A stretch of DNA of 64,000 nt from Enterosoma sp964427595 (GTDB lineage: Bacteria > Bacillota_I > Bacilli_A > RFN20 > CAG-288). Position numbers and translations under genes: made by a program. The DNA lies in the NCBI GenBank assembly GCA_964427595.1, contig CAYRUQ010000001.1:1-64000 (forward strand), read 5' to 3'. The notes beneath the pieces were generated by a model, which was given only the letters and a program-made list of their open reading frames with translations, did not search any database and was not told the origin of the DNA. Positions 45,183-55,086 of this stretch are shown piece after piece (the stretch's first letter is position 1; the number at the start of each line of letters is the position of its first letter).

Positions 45183-45566
45183 ATGCTATTATTACCAGAG
45201 GCCAAGAAAGAAATTATTTGTTGGAGTGTCGTTGTCGCAATACCCGTGATAGTCATCCCACCCGTCTATCTCTGCACCGATTTCTATCTGAGTAATTGCT
45301 TCGTTATCATCGGCGTCATCTACTTAGCGTTTGCTGCTCTCTGGGCCGTGGCTCGTCAAGGTGTATTCGATATCTTTACATATCAATTCGCCAACTGGGC
45401 GTCTTCGTTTCGAAGAGGATCGCCTAAACGATATCGAGACTTGATACAGTATAAAGAAATCAAAAATGACAAGAGAATCACTCGAAGGATGATATGGTTA
45501 CCATTTGTCTCAGTAGGAGCTCTCTTTGTCATCATCTCGATAATATTAGCGGTTTATATGATCTGA
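45183..45566 (+). CDS. Small membrane protein, DUF3899-like
   Basis: A 127-residue protein with three membrane spans (residues 10-30, 37-55 and 105-126). The segment AVARQGVFDIFTYQFANWAS followed by a basic loop (KRYRDLIQYKEIKNDKRITR) recalls DUF3899 proteins. The function is unknown. It lies 28 bases before oppA, has a TATAAT about 20 bases upstream, and probably heads the opp transcript. Confidence 0.65.
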   Translation: MLLLPEAKKEIICWSVVVAIPVIVIPPVYLCTDFYLSNCFVIIGVIYLAFAALWAVARQGVFDIFTYQFANWASSFRRGSPKRYRDLIQYKEIKNDKRITRRMIWLPFVSVGALFVIISIILAVYMI

Positions 45567-45594
45567 TTGATACGCAAAAAGGAGGTATGAATCC

Positions 45595-48582
45595 ATGAGG
45601 AAAACAGCTAGACTAATCGCACTCTTCGGTATCGGATGCATCGGCATCTTGGCCGGATGCTCTAATACGGACTCTTCTACTAGTCCGACTAGTAGTGTTG
45701 GCAGTACGAATACCAGTTCCAGCACTGTAGTTTCAAACGATTTTTATGTTTCATATAAAGGTGAAGAAGTTTTAAGCGGTGCAAGTTACACTATCGATGT
45801 CGACGATCCGGTCGCTCGTTTGACATGCTATAACCTTGAAACAGGTGCTGATGTCACTAGCACTACCGCTAGCTTCTCTTCTAGCAACAGCAGTGTTTTG
45901 ACTGTTGATGCTAATGGTATGCTCACCGCACTCACACCTGGTTCAGCTACTATCACAGTCACATCATCTTCGTCAGCTGAATATTCTTTAGAAATCAATT
46001 TCACCGTCCAAAACACGACTGTGGCATCTGGTGTCAACTCTTATTCAACAGTTGACTATGATGAGAAAGCTAACATCTTAGGTGTTCTTGAAAATTATGC
46101 GGTCGATAACTATCTCACTGGTATCACTTTATTCTCAAACGGCGGTTATGTTGTTTATAACTCCCGTTATCAACCTACTCCTACCGAATATGTCTCCGGG
46201 TATGGCTGGGGAACGATGAGAGAGGGAAGATTATCTGGTGACATCTCCAATCCTGCTGAAGGACATGATGCTAGCTATTATCAAGTCGGAACCACCGCTG
46301 TCGCTAGCCACGCTAACGCTATGGATGCTTCTGGTTCTGATGTCTCTGATATAGCTAGTTACTTCACCACTTCTTATTTCTCCAACAGACTTAATGCGAC
46401 TAGTGATGGATATGAGTGGTATCCTTCCTTATCCACCGATGATCGCCCGGTCGCTGTTGATGATGATGGAAACGTCATCTCCAGCAACTACAATCGTAGA
46501 TGGAGAATTCATTTAAGAACCGCTTCTAACGGAGATAATGTTCCTGTTTATAGAACCGCTTCTACCGTCACTAATTACAACGGATATAACATCTCTGCTC
46601 TTGATGGAAAAGAGGTTGAACTCTCTGATTATTTGACTCCTTTCAAGTTCATGCTCACCGCTTATAACGGTCAGTATCGTGGTTCTGAGCTCACTGATGG
46701 TGTCTCTGGTTTCTCTGGTGCTGCTTCTTACTACAACTCCACCACTGATGATCCCGGAGATGGTTCCATCTATGATGAGGAAGCTTGGGCTAACTTGATG
46801 GGTGATGAAGAGACTGGTTTATTACCTAACGGAGAGAGAGGAAATATCATCGTTGGGACTGATGATCAAGGTGATTACATCGAATTTAATCTCCTTTATC
46901 CTTGCACCGAGTTCTATGCTATGTACTATCTCTCTTCCTCTTTATATTCTCCTCTTCCTCTCGATTATGTTGAAGCTATCGGCGCTGATTATTTAGGTGC
47001 CTTCCCTAACAACTACACCCCTGTTGACACGATGGTCTACACCGGTCCTTATTATGTTGAACAATGGGATAACGCTTCTTATATCAAATTAACTAGAAAC
47101 GATCAGTACTACGAATATATCGAAGGCTATTCGATGAGTGATGGAAACACCACTTGGCCTTATCAGATCCCTGGTTTTGAATTCACTTATTATGAATCAA
47201 GTAACTTACAGAACCTCTTTGAGACTGGTACTATCGATTCTTATTCACCTTCCGCTGATATCTTAAACACCACTTATAACACTGATAACGGAACCACTAG
47301 CTCCGGTGTCTCTTGGAACAAGTATCAGACTCAAGGTGATGCCAACTTCAAGATCAATGTCAACTCCACCACCGCTGAACAATGGGATTCTTACTTCGGT
47401 GTCAACGGTTCTGTCACTGCTCACGATTCCGCCACTTCTGCTGAGTGGATTGAAGAGAGAGAAGCGAGAGCTTATCTCAGTGATAAGAACTTCCTCGACT
47501 TTTTAAGCTTCGCTTTGGATCGTGAAACTATCTGTACTAGCCGTGGAACCCAACCTACTCAAGATTACTTCTCTGACAACTACTTAATCGATCCTGAAAA
47601 TGGTATTTCTTATAACTCCACTGATGCTCACGCTGCTGTCTTAGCTGATCGTCATAATGACACTTATGGTTATAGTCCTGATGATGCTAAAGCATCTCTT
47701 GAAGAAGCTATGTGGGATACTATCATCCCTCTCGCTCAAGAAGGACTTCTTCCCGCTACCGGTACCGGTATCGCTGGAACCTCTTCTAACCCTTATCTCG
47801 TTCAGATTGATATGAACTGGATGAACACCACCGATGTCAGTGATTATGGTGATGTCTTCAATTCAATCGAGAACGCTTTTGAAGAGTTAATCAATGAAGA
47901 ATTCGCTGGCGCTTATAAGCTTGAAATTAATCAGATCAATGGTACTTCTAACTATCAAGATGTCTACGACATGATGAAAGAAGGTACTTATGATCTCGGT
48001 TTTGGTGCCATCTCTGGTGGAGATCTTAACCCTATCAACTTCTTCGAAGTCTTAAAGAGTGATAACTCTTCTGGTTTCACCCTCAACTGGGGTGCTGATA
48101 CCAGCAAAGTCTCTTCTGATATTGTTTATGATGGCCACACCTGGTCTTTCGATGGACTTTGGCAAGCTGCCGATTCAGCTGCTTTGTTAACTTCTGATGG
48201 TGAATTTGCTGAAGCTTCCAATGTCTCTACTGGCAACACTACTTCCAGTGTCGCTTATGAGAGCATCAACAACTCCGATATGTCCGTCACCTATCGTATT
48301 TCCTTTAAAGATCTCGTCAACGCTGGTGCTAAATCACTCTCTGTCACTTGGACAAATGGTGACACCTCTGACTCTTACACTAACGCTGAACTTGAAGCTC
48401 TCTGGGATTCAGATTATGAGGTTGACATCACTATCGATAATAGCTTCAACACCTATAGAAACGTCACTTTACGTGTCAGTTTCACCATCACTATCACCGA
48501 TACTAGTGGTGATGCTTATGATACCGAAACCTCTTCTTCTATCTCACTGCTCTCTTACTACGGCATCACTGGTAATAACTGA
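45595..48582 (+). CDS. oppA: Oligopeptide ABC transporter substrate-binding lipoprotein with Ig-like domain
   Basis: A 995-residue lipoprotein with lipobox LAGC (Cys 22) and a Ser/Thr linker. Residues of about 45-145 form a BIG2-type Ig-like domain (SVLTVDANGMLTALTPGSAT). The rest is an enlarged SBP_bac_5 domain with MVYTGPYYVEQWDNASYIKL near residue 485 and YDMMKEGTYDLGFGAISGGD near residue 790. Typical OppA proteins have 540-600 residues, so this one is much larger even without the Ig domain. It has AAAGGAGGT before the ATG and starts the oppABCDF run. Peptide import is the likely role. Confidence 0.88.
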   Translation: MRKTARLIALFGIGCIGILAGCSNTDSSTSPTSSVGSTNTSSSTVVSNDFYVSYKGEEVLSGASYTIDVDDPVARLTCYNLETGADVTSTTASFSSSNSSVLTVDANGMLTALTPGSATITVTSSSSAEYSLEINFTVQNTTVASGVNSYSTVDYDEKANILGVLENYAVDNYLTGITLFSNGGYVVYNSRYQPTPTEYVSGYGWGTMREGRLSGDISNPAEGHDASYYQVGTTAVASHANAMDASGSDVSDIASYFTTSYFSNRLNATSDGYEWYPSLSTDDRPVAVDDDGNVISSNYNRRWRIHLRTASNGDNVPVYRTASTVTNYNGYNISALDGKEVELSDYLTPFKFMLTAYNGQYRGSELTDGVSGFSGAASYYNSTTDDPGDGSIYDEEAWANLMGDEETGLLPNGERGNIIVGTDDQGDYIEFNLLYPCTEFYAMYYLSSSLYSPLPLDYVEAIGADYLGAFPNNYTPVDTMVYTGPYYVEQWDNASYIKLTRNDQYYEYIEGYSMSDGNTTWPYQIPGFEFTYYESSNLQNLFETGTIDSYSPSADILNTTYNTDNGTTSSGVSWNKYQTQGDANFKINVNSTTAEQWDSYFGVNGSVTAHDSATSAEWIEEREARAYLSDKNFLDFLSFALDRETICTSRGTQPTQDYFSDNYLIDPENGISYNSTDAHAAVLADRHNDTYGYSPDDAKASLEEAMWDTIIPLAQEGLLPATGTGIAGTSSNPYLVQIDMNWMNTTDVSDYGDVFNSIENAFEELINEEFAGAYKLEINQINGTSNYQDVYDMMKEGTYDLGFGAISGGDLNPINFFEVLKSDNSSGFTLNWGADTSKVSSDIVYDGHTWSFDGLWQAADSAALLTSDGEFAEASNVSTGNTTSSVAYESINNSDMSVTYRISFKDLVNAGAKSLSVTWTNGDTSDSYTNAELEALWDSDYEVDITIDNSFNTYRNVTLRVSFTITITDTSGDAYDTETSSSISLLSYYGITGNN

Positions 48583-48613
48583 TAGTTATCAGTGATCGAG
48601 TGGAACTTTCCCA

Positions 48614-49666
48614 ATGCCTTACTTACTCAAATACACGATAAAAAGAGTCATACTCCTTCTCATCACCGCTTTCGTCATCATAAGTTTGACTTTCTTCTTG
48701 GCTAAACTTCTTCCTGATGCGGCTATCAGTGGTAACACAGTTGCTCAGAATGCATTTTGTCAAGATCAAGTCAGCAAAGGATATTACATCGCTTTCCATG
48801 AAGAGATGTCTCAGTATGGCTCGACGATCATATCTCCTTATACTGACCCGACTGGTTTGGTTTGGTACTACTATAAGAAACCTTTAATCCAACAATATTT
48901 TGCTTGGATCAGTGGTATTTTCACTAGCTTTGAATGGGGAACTTCTTCAGCTGTTCAAATCGGTACTGATTCTATCTATTTGATCGGTCAATGCTTAGTT
49001 CCTACCATCTTGATCAATATCTTTGCTTTGATTATCTCGATGCCTTTGGGTTTCGCTTTCGGTATCTTAGCTGCTCTTAAGAAAAACAAACCGACTGATC
49101 ATGTCATCTCGACAGTGGTCATGTTATTCATCTCTGTCCCTTCATTCGTCGTCATCTCTATCTTGATGTTAGTTTTAGCTTATAACACCGGATGGCTTCC
49201 TTCTTCATGGCCGATCAAAGGTTCATCGATATCGGCTTATGCGAGAGCGATGGTCATCCCAGTCTTATCACTCTGCTTCGGAACGATCGCTGTCTTCACC
49301 AGATACACGAGAGCCGAGCTTTGTGAAGTTATGTCTTCTGAGTTCTTGCTTTTAGCTAGAACAAAAGGTTTAAACAAGAGACAATGCGTCATCAGACACG
49401 CCTTGAGAAACTCGATGGTTCCTTTAGTCCCGATGATCATCGGACAATTCATCGGTATCTTAGGTGGTTCTGTCGTCCTTGAACAACTTTATGGCATCAA
49501 CGGCATCGGTCAACTTTATGTCAAAGCTATCACCTCTCGTGATTACAACGTCTTATTAGCTGATATGGCTATCTTCACTTTGATTAGCTTGGTCGCTTCA
49601 CTTTTAGTTGATCTTGCCTACGGTATCGTCGATCCTCGAATTAGAATGGGAGAAAAAGCATCATGA
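48614..49666 (+). CDS. oppB: Oligopeptide ABC transporter permease OppB
   Basis: A 350-residue inner-membrane permease with six spans. MPYLLKYTIKRVILLLITAF is the typical start, and the ATPase-contact EAA loop is seen around LLLARTKGLNKRQCVIRHAL. The loop between the first two spans is about 40 residues longer than in Bacillus OppB. The stop overlaps the oppC start by four bases. Confidence 0.93.
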   Translation: MPYLLKYTIKRVILLLITAFVIISLTFFLAKLLPDAAISGNTVAQNAFCQDQVSKGYYIAFHEEMSQYGSTIISPYTDPTGLVWYYYKKPLIQQYFAWISGIFTSFEWGTSSAVQIGTDSIYLIGQCLVPTILINIFALIISMPLGFAFGILAALKKNKPTDHVISTVVMLFISVPSFVVISILMLVLAYNTGWLPSSWPIKGSSISAYARAMVIPVLSLCFGTIAVFTRYTRAELCEVMSSEFLLLARTKGLNKRQCVIRHALRNSMVPLVPMIIGQFIGILGGSVVLEQLYGINGIGQLYVKAITSRDYNVLLADMAIFTLISLVASLLVDLAYGIVDPRIRMGEKAS

Positions 49667-51714
49667 ACGATGAAAACTTAAATAACCAGTTCGAGGAAGA
49701 ACAAGATTTTAAACTCGTCCCCGCCAATAGCGAAGCTGATAGCGCTGATGGCAAAAAGATCTCAGACGAGGATTTTAAGTTCGTCCAACAAGACGAAGAT
49801 ATTCACGATACAAAGTTCAACACCAAGCCCACCACTTTCTTCCGTGATGCTATGCGTCGTTTTGCCAAGAATAAATCTTCGGTTGTCGGAGCTATCATTT
49901 TAGGAATTCTTTTCATCTTGGCTATCATCTTACCTATCGATGGTGTCATTCCTTATGAGATTGATACTCAGGCTGCCACTTTAAACTACGAAACTAATTT
50001 ACCTCCTAAATTATTTGCTACTGGTACTGGTTTTTGGGATGGCACTTCTACTTTGACCAACCAAGCTTATCCTTACGACGATGATGGAAATTACACCGGA
50101 CTTGGTGGATCAGATGCCTGTATCGTTGAAATCGGAGAAGCTTACGAAGGATATGGAGACTCCTATTCTTCCGATGGTAAAGGTGGTTATGCCACTGTCA
50201 CTAGAGATGTTGATAGTGCTGAAAACAACGGATTCGGTTATATGTACTCCGTCTCTTACACCTATGATTTTGAGTCTAATGATTATGACATCACTTTCAC
50301 TTTAGGCTGGAAAGAAGATGAAGATTTTACCCAACCTGATTTTGATGTTCTCTTATACGTTCCTTCTACATCCTCTTATTATTCTTTGACCGATTATTCT
50401 CTTGAGTATGGATCAGTAGCTGTTCAACCTGAAGACGGAGCTTCTGTCTACGAGTATGAAAGCCAGTCTTATTCATTAAATGAGCTGATTGAAGCTAATG
50501 AGACTCTCCAAGAGGATTTCAACGGAGACTTCAGTTCAGTCACCGCTTGTGTCGGTTTGATGTTTAAAGCTGATGTCGATTATAAGACAGCTATCTATGT
50601 CAAAGACTTCACAATCACCAGTTCTAGTGCCTCGACAGTCGAACAGACTCAGATGGGGTATAGATCATTCACCGATGCTAACAATTTAGTCGGTCAATCA
50701 AGAACTTCTGGTGGAACTACTAACCCTAGATATTGGGCTAATAACTCCTCTGATCGTTTCGCACCGACTGATGTCCGTGTCACCCGTTATACGATCACTT
50801 ACGATATGTATGAAGTCAAATATGGGGTTAATACACTCACGATCGCTAAATCAGTCATCACCTCTTGGGTGGAGGCTGGATTAGTCGAATATACGGACGG
50901 AGATCCCACTTCTTATAAGAAGACAGAAGCTGGTGAAAATGACAATTCTGTCTATGTAGAGTCAATCAACACTGATGGAGGTAGCACGCTTAGCGTCAAC
51001 GCCATCATTTGGAAATATCTCGGATACGATTCGATGCCTATTCATATCTTTGGTACCGATAGCAAAGGTAGAGATATGCTCAAGTATGTCTTTGCTGGTT
51101 TGAGGTACTCATTGATACTAGGTATCATCGTCGCTTTGATCAACGTCCTTATCGGTGTCATCTGGGGTTCTATCTCCGGTTACTTCGGTGGAAAAGTCGA
51201 TTTGATCATGGAGAGATTCGTCGATATCCTCTCTGGTATACCTTGGATCGTTTTGATGACAGTCCTATGTATCAAACTAGGTCAAACGTTCTTCGTCTTC
51301 GCACTTGCACTATGTCTAACCGGGTGGATAGGAACAGAATCGGTGACAAGGTCACAGTTCTACCGGTATAAGGGGCGAGAGTACGTGCTAGCGGCTAGGA
51401 CGCTAGGTGCTAAAGCCCCACGATTGATATTCAGGCACATCCTACCCAATGCGATGGGTACGATCATCACTAACTGCGTGTTGATGGTTCCTTCAACGAT
51501 ATTCAGTGAGGCGACGATCTCTTATTTAGGTCTCGGTCTCTCTGGTCTGTCGTCTTTAGGTGTCATCCTCTCGGATAACCAACAATATCTATCGACCTAT
51601 CCGTATCAAGTCATTCTGCCAGCTGTCATCATCTCGCTATTGATGATTTGCTTCAACTTGTTTGGAAACGGTCTAAGAGACGCATTCAACCCGTCACTGA
51701 AAGGATCTGATTAG
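49663..51714 (+). CDS. oppC: Oligopeptide ABC transporter permease OppC with large ectodomain insertion
   Basis: A 683-residue permease, about twice the usual 300-350. An acidic cytoplasmic N-terminus and first span (residues 72-91) are followed by an insertion of about 360 residues outside the membrane. The normal core resumes at the family motif GTDSKGRD, residue 464, and includes the EAA loop EYVLAARTLGAKAPRLIFRH. The insertion is beta-rich and tyrosine-rich (YMYSVSYTYDFESNDYDITF) and looks like a jelly-roll or binding domain. It may dock the oversized OppA or bind substrate. The reading frame is intact, so this is not an assembly join. Confidence 0.9.
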   Translation: MNDENLNNQFEEEQDFKLVPANSEADSADGKKISDEDFKFVQQDEDIHDTKFNTKPTTFFRDAMRRFAKNKSSVVGAIILGILFILAIILPIDGVIPYEIDTQAATLNYETNLPPKLFATGTGFWDGTSTLTNQAYPYDDDGNYTGLGGSDACIVEIGEAYEGYGDSYSSDGKGGYATVTRDVDSAENNGFGYMYSVSYTYDFESNDYDITFTLGWKEDEDFTQPDFDVLLYVPSTSSYYSLTDYSLEYGSVAVQPEDGASVYEYESQSYSLNELIEANETLQEDFNGDFSSVTACVGLMFKADVDYKTAIYVKDFTITSSSASTVEQTQMGYRSFTDANNLVGQSRTSGGTTNPRYWANNSSDRFAPTDVRVTRYTITYDMYEVKYGVNTLTIAKSVITSWVEAGLVEYTDGDPTSYKKTEAGENDNSVYVESINTDGGSTLSVNAIIWKYLGYDSMPIHIFGTDSKGRDMLKYVFAGLRYSLILGIIVALINVLIGVIWGSISGYFGGKVDLIMERFVDILSGIPWIVLMTVLCIKLGQTFFVFALALCLTGWIGTESVTRSQFYRYKGREYVLAARTLGAKAPRLIFRHILPNAMGTIITNCVLMVPSTIFSEATISYLGLGLSGLSSLGVILSDNQQYLSTYPYQVILPAVIISLLMICFNLFGNGLRDAFNPSLKGSD

Positions 51715-51715
51715 T

Positions 51716-53446
51716 ATGAGCAAAGAATATAACGAAACGATTCTTTCGGTCAAAAATCTGAAGATTTCCTTCAAGACAGATGAAGGCATCCTTCATGCTG
51801 TCCGTGGAGTTTCCTATGACCTTCATAAGGGAGAGACTCTCTGTATCGTCGGTGAATCCGGTTCTGGTAAGTCTGTCTCTTCCAAAGCAGTTATGGGCAT
51901 CCTACCGGCTAACGCTATCATCGAATCAGGTCAGATTCTTTATGAAGGACAGGATTTAACTAAGGTCGGTGAAGAAGAATTCCATCGTATCCGTGGCAAG
52001 AAGATCGGCATGATCTTCCAAGACCCTCTCTCTTCTTTAAATCCGATCATGAAGGTCGGAAAACAGATCACCGAAGCGATGCTCATCAACAAGAATCGCT
52101 TGAAGACTCGCTATGACTCTTTGATCGCTAAAGAACAAGCTGAGTACAACAACGCAGTCGTCGTCATGAAAGAGAAGATCAAGCTCGCTAAACACAAGCT
52201 TGAAACTATCGAATCAGAAGCTCAAGAGAAAATCAATGTGATCGAGACTGATCTCACCAGCAAGGAACACAAGATCTTAGCGATGGATAAACATGATCCT
52301 GAACTCTATAAGAAGGCTGAACAATACGAAGTCGATAGAAAACAAGCCAAAGAAGAGATCAAGAAAATCAGAAAAGACTGCAAAGAGAATCTCAAAGCAA
52401 CTAAAGTAGCAGCTAAGACTGCTATCAAAGAAGCCAAAGCTGAGTTTAAGGATGTCAAACCTGGTCTTAAAAAGAACTTAAAAGACGCTAAGAAGAGGGC
52501 TTTACAAGACAACAAGACTTACGAAAGAGAAGAAAAACAGAAAGATAAAGAGACTCTTCTCAACTTCGATAAAGAGACCTTAAAGACTATCGAGGATAAG
52601 AGCAAAGAGCTCTCTCTCTTAAGAGAGAAACTCTCAAAGGCCCCCAGTCTTGCTAACGCTAAAAAAGAGATTGCTGATAAAGAGAAAGAACTTGATAACT
52701 ATAAGAAAGAACGTCAGTTAGAGAGAAGCAGACTCGCTGATTCTTTACATAGCAAATACAAGATCACTCGCAAGGAAGCTAAAGCAAAAGCTTTAGAAGT
52801 CATGAGAGAAGTTGGTATTCCTCAACCTGAAATTCGTTATAAGCAATATCCGTTTGAATTCTCTGGCGGTATGAGACAGAGAATCGTCATCGCTATCGCT
52901 TTGACTGCCGACCCGGAGGTCCTCATCTGTGATGAACCGACCACCGCATTAGATGTCACCATCCAAGCTCAGATTTTAGAGCTTATCAATCGTCTTAAAG
53001 ATGAGAGAAACATGTCGATCATCTTCATCACTCACGATTTGGGGGTCGTCGCTAATATGGCTGATAGAGTCGCTGTCATGTATGCTGGTAAAATCATCGA
53101 AGTTGGCACTGCCGAAGAGATCTTCTACGATCCTAGACATCCTTATACATGGGCGCTTCTCTCCTCTATTCCTGATATCGATTCCAAAGAGAAATTAGAG
53201 GCGATTCCTGGCACTCCTCCTTACCTTTTAAACCCGCCCAAAGGCGATGCATTTGCACCGAGAAACAAGTATGCTTTAGCTATCGACTACAAAGAAGAAC
53301 CTCCTTACTTCCAAATCTCTGAGACTCACTATGCAGCCACTTGGTTATTAGATAAGAGAGCTCCCGAGACTAAGCCTCCTAAGATCGTCACTCAACGTAT
53401 CAAGATCTCTTTAGAAAGAGCAGGTATCCACAATGAAGAAGAATGA
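51716..53446 (+). CDS. oppD: Oligopeptide ABC transporter ATPase OppD with coiled-coil insertion
   Basis: A 576-residue ATPase; family members have about 330-360. Walker A GESGSGKS is at residues 46-53 and the Q-loop FQDP at 101-104. A highly charged Lys/Glu coiled coil of about 220 residues (130-350) is inserted in the helical subdomain before the signature FSGGMRQR (382-389). Walker B is VLICDEP (402-408), and the H-loop is FITHDLGVV. The C-terminal oligopeptide-type zinc or cysteine motif is reduced. The gene starts one base after oppC, with AAGGA upstream. Confidence 0.93.
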   Translation: MSKEYNETILSVKNLKISFKTDEGILHAVRGVSYDLHKGETLCIVGESGSGKSVSSKAVMGILPANAIIESGQILYEGQDLTKVGEEEFHRIRGKKIGMIFQDPLSSLNPIMKVGKQITEAMLINKNRLKTRYDSLIAKEQAEYNNAVVVMKEKIKLAKHKLETIESEAQEKINVIETDLTSKEHKILAMDKHDPELYKKAEQYEVDRKQAKEEIKKIRKDCKENLKATKVAAKTAIKEAKAEFKDVKPGLKKNLKDAKKRALQDNKTYEREEKQKDKETLLNFDKETLKTIEDKSKELSLLREKLSKAPSLANAKKEIADKEKELDNYKKERQLERSRLADSLHSKYKITRKEAKAKALEVMREVGIPQPEIRYKQYPFEFSGGMRQRIVIAIALTADPEVLICDEPTTALDVTIQAQILELINRLKDERNMSIIFITHDLGVVANMADRVAVMYAGKIIEVGTAEEIFYDPRHPYTWALLSSIPDIDSKEKLEAIPGTPPYLLNPPKGDAFAPRNKYALAIDYKEEPPYFQISETHYAATWLLDKRAPETKPPKIVTQRIKISLERAGIHNEEE

Positions 53447-54776
53447 AAATAGCACGCTAGAAAAAGAAAAAAGATCACCGCTAGAGGCTATTCTTCTCAA
53501 CAAGCTCTCTTCGGTGATGGATGTCATTGGTGTCTCTTTTAAAAAGGAGTTAGCTTTAAACGACAACATCTTATCGGTTAGACATCTCAAGATGTTCTTC
53601 TCGATGGGTGCAGGAAAGAAGCTCAAAGCTGTTCATGATGTCTCTTTTGATGTCAAAAAAGGAGAATGCTTCGGATTAGTCGGTGAATCTGGTTGTGGTA
53701 AAACCACGACCGGAAGAAGCATCATCCGTCTTTATCACATCACCTCTGGTTCCGTCTATTTCAAAGGCTATCGTATCAATGCGGGAAGTCGTTGGAACGA
53801 GAAGGAGATCAAGTGGTCGAAGATCAAAGGATACAATCGTATCAAAGAGCTCGAACAAGAGAGAAAAGCTGAGATCGCAGAGATGGATACGTCTTCTCTT
53901 GAGGGTAAAGAATTGATCGCTAAAGTCAATCAAAGATACGAAGATGAGAAACAAGCAATTCTCACTCATATCAAAGAGACGAGAGAAGAACAAACTTATA
54001 AGATCGCTAAGATCAAGTATGATAACGCTCATGTCGATCCTGAGCTTTTGACGAAGATGCAGATGATCTTCCAAGATCCTATCGATTCTCTTGATCCGAG
54101 AATGACGGTCGAAGACATCATTCAAGAAGGTTTGAAGATTCAAGGCTATAGAAACAAAGCTGAGAATCATCAGAAAGCGGTCGAGGTCTTAGAGGAAGTC
54201 GGTTTGATTTCTGATTATCTCTCTCGTTATCCTCATGAGTTCTCAGGTGGACAGAGACAGAGAATCGGTATCGCCCGTGCTCTTATCATGAATCCGGAAT
54301 TCTTGATTTGTGATGAACCCATCTCCGCTTTGGATGTCTCAATCAGAGCCCAGATCATCAACCTTCTCAATCGTTTGAAAGAAGAAAGAGGACTCACTAT
54401 TCTCTTCATCGCTCACGATTTATCAGTCGTCAAGTATTTCTGCGACAGAATCGCTGTCATGTATGCGGGTGAGATGGTTGAACTCGCTGATTCAGATGAG
54501 CTCTTCCGCCATCCTCTCCACCCTTATACAAGAGCCCTTCTCTCCGCTATTCCTAAACCTGATCCTTTAAGTGAAAAGAAGAGAAAGAGAATCATCTATA
54601 ACCCTGCTTTAGAACACGATTACTCAGTTGATAAACCTTCCTTCCGTGAGATATTACCGGGTCACTTCGTCTTAGCTTCTGATCCTGAAATTGAGAAATA
54701 CAAGGAATTGATGAAGCAAGAAGACATCGAAAACACCCGTAAAGAAGAAGAGGAAAGACGTTTCTTAGAAGAGTGA
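53433..54776 (+). CDS. oppF: Oligopeptide ABC transporter ATPase OppF with charged insertion
   Basis: A 447-residue ATPase. Walker A GESGCGKTT is at residues 84-92, preceded by an unusual N-terminal extension of about 40 residues. A charged helical insertion of about 85 residues (120-205) lies between Walker A and the Q-loop FQDP (213-216), a different site from the OppD insertion. The signature FSGGQRQR is at 270-277 and Walker B FLICDEP at 290-296. It overlaps oppD by 14 bases and ends the operon at a strong terminator. Confidence 0.94.
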   Translation: MKKNENSTLEKEKRSPLEAILLNKLSSVMDVIGVSFKKELALNDNILSVRHLKMFFSMGAGKKLKAVHDVSFDVKKGECFGLVGESGCGKTTTGRSIIRLYHITSGSVYFKGYRINAGSRWNEKEIKWSKIKGYNRIKELEQERKAEIAEMDTSSLEGKELIAKVNQRYEDEKQAILTHIKETREEQTYKIAKIKYDNAHVDPELLTKMQMIFQDPIDSLDPRMTVEDIIQEGLKIQGYRNKAENHQKAVEVLEEVGLISDYLSRYPHEFSGGQRQRIGIARALIMNPEFLICDEPISALDVSIRAQIINLLNRLKEERGLTILFIAHDLSVVKYFCDRIAVMYAGEMVELADSDELFRHPLHPYTRALLSAIPKPDPLSEKKRKRIIYNPALEHDYSVDKPSFREILPGHFVLASDPEIEKYKELMKQEDIENTRKEEEERRFLEE

Positions 54777-54783
54777 CAAACCA

Positions 54784-54814
54784 CTGCCTGCCTGATTCAA
54801 GCAGGCAGTTTTTT
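54784..54814 (+). terminator. Intrinsic terminator of the opp operon
   Basis: CTGCCTGC (54784-54791) pairs with GCAGGCAG (54801-54808), followed by TTTTTT. The rest of the gap to 55086 is AT-rich and I see no gene in it. Confidence 0.93.
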
Positions 54815-55086
54815 ATTAGAAAAAGACGTCTTTGTACCAGTCAAAACTTTGTGGAAGAAAAGACATATTTATTACAAATCATATCTTGGAAGAGCTTTCA
54901 TTTAAGAGAATAGATATAAAATTTAAAAGGTTTTATACCGAAAAAACATCGATAAAATCGGCATTTTCAAGAATTTTGTTCTTTTGGGAATAATAAATAA
55001 TTAAACTCTTCTTTTTGAAACACTTAGTTCAGTTTGATTTTTAATATATACACTTTCTTGATTAATTTAAGGAGGGTTATTGATCA

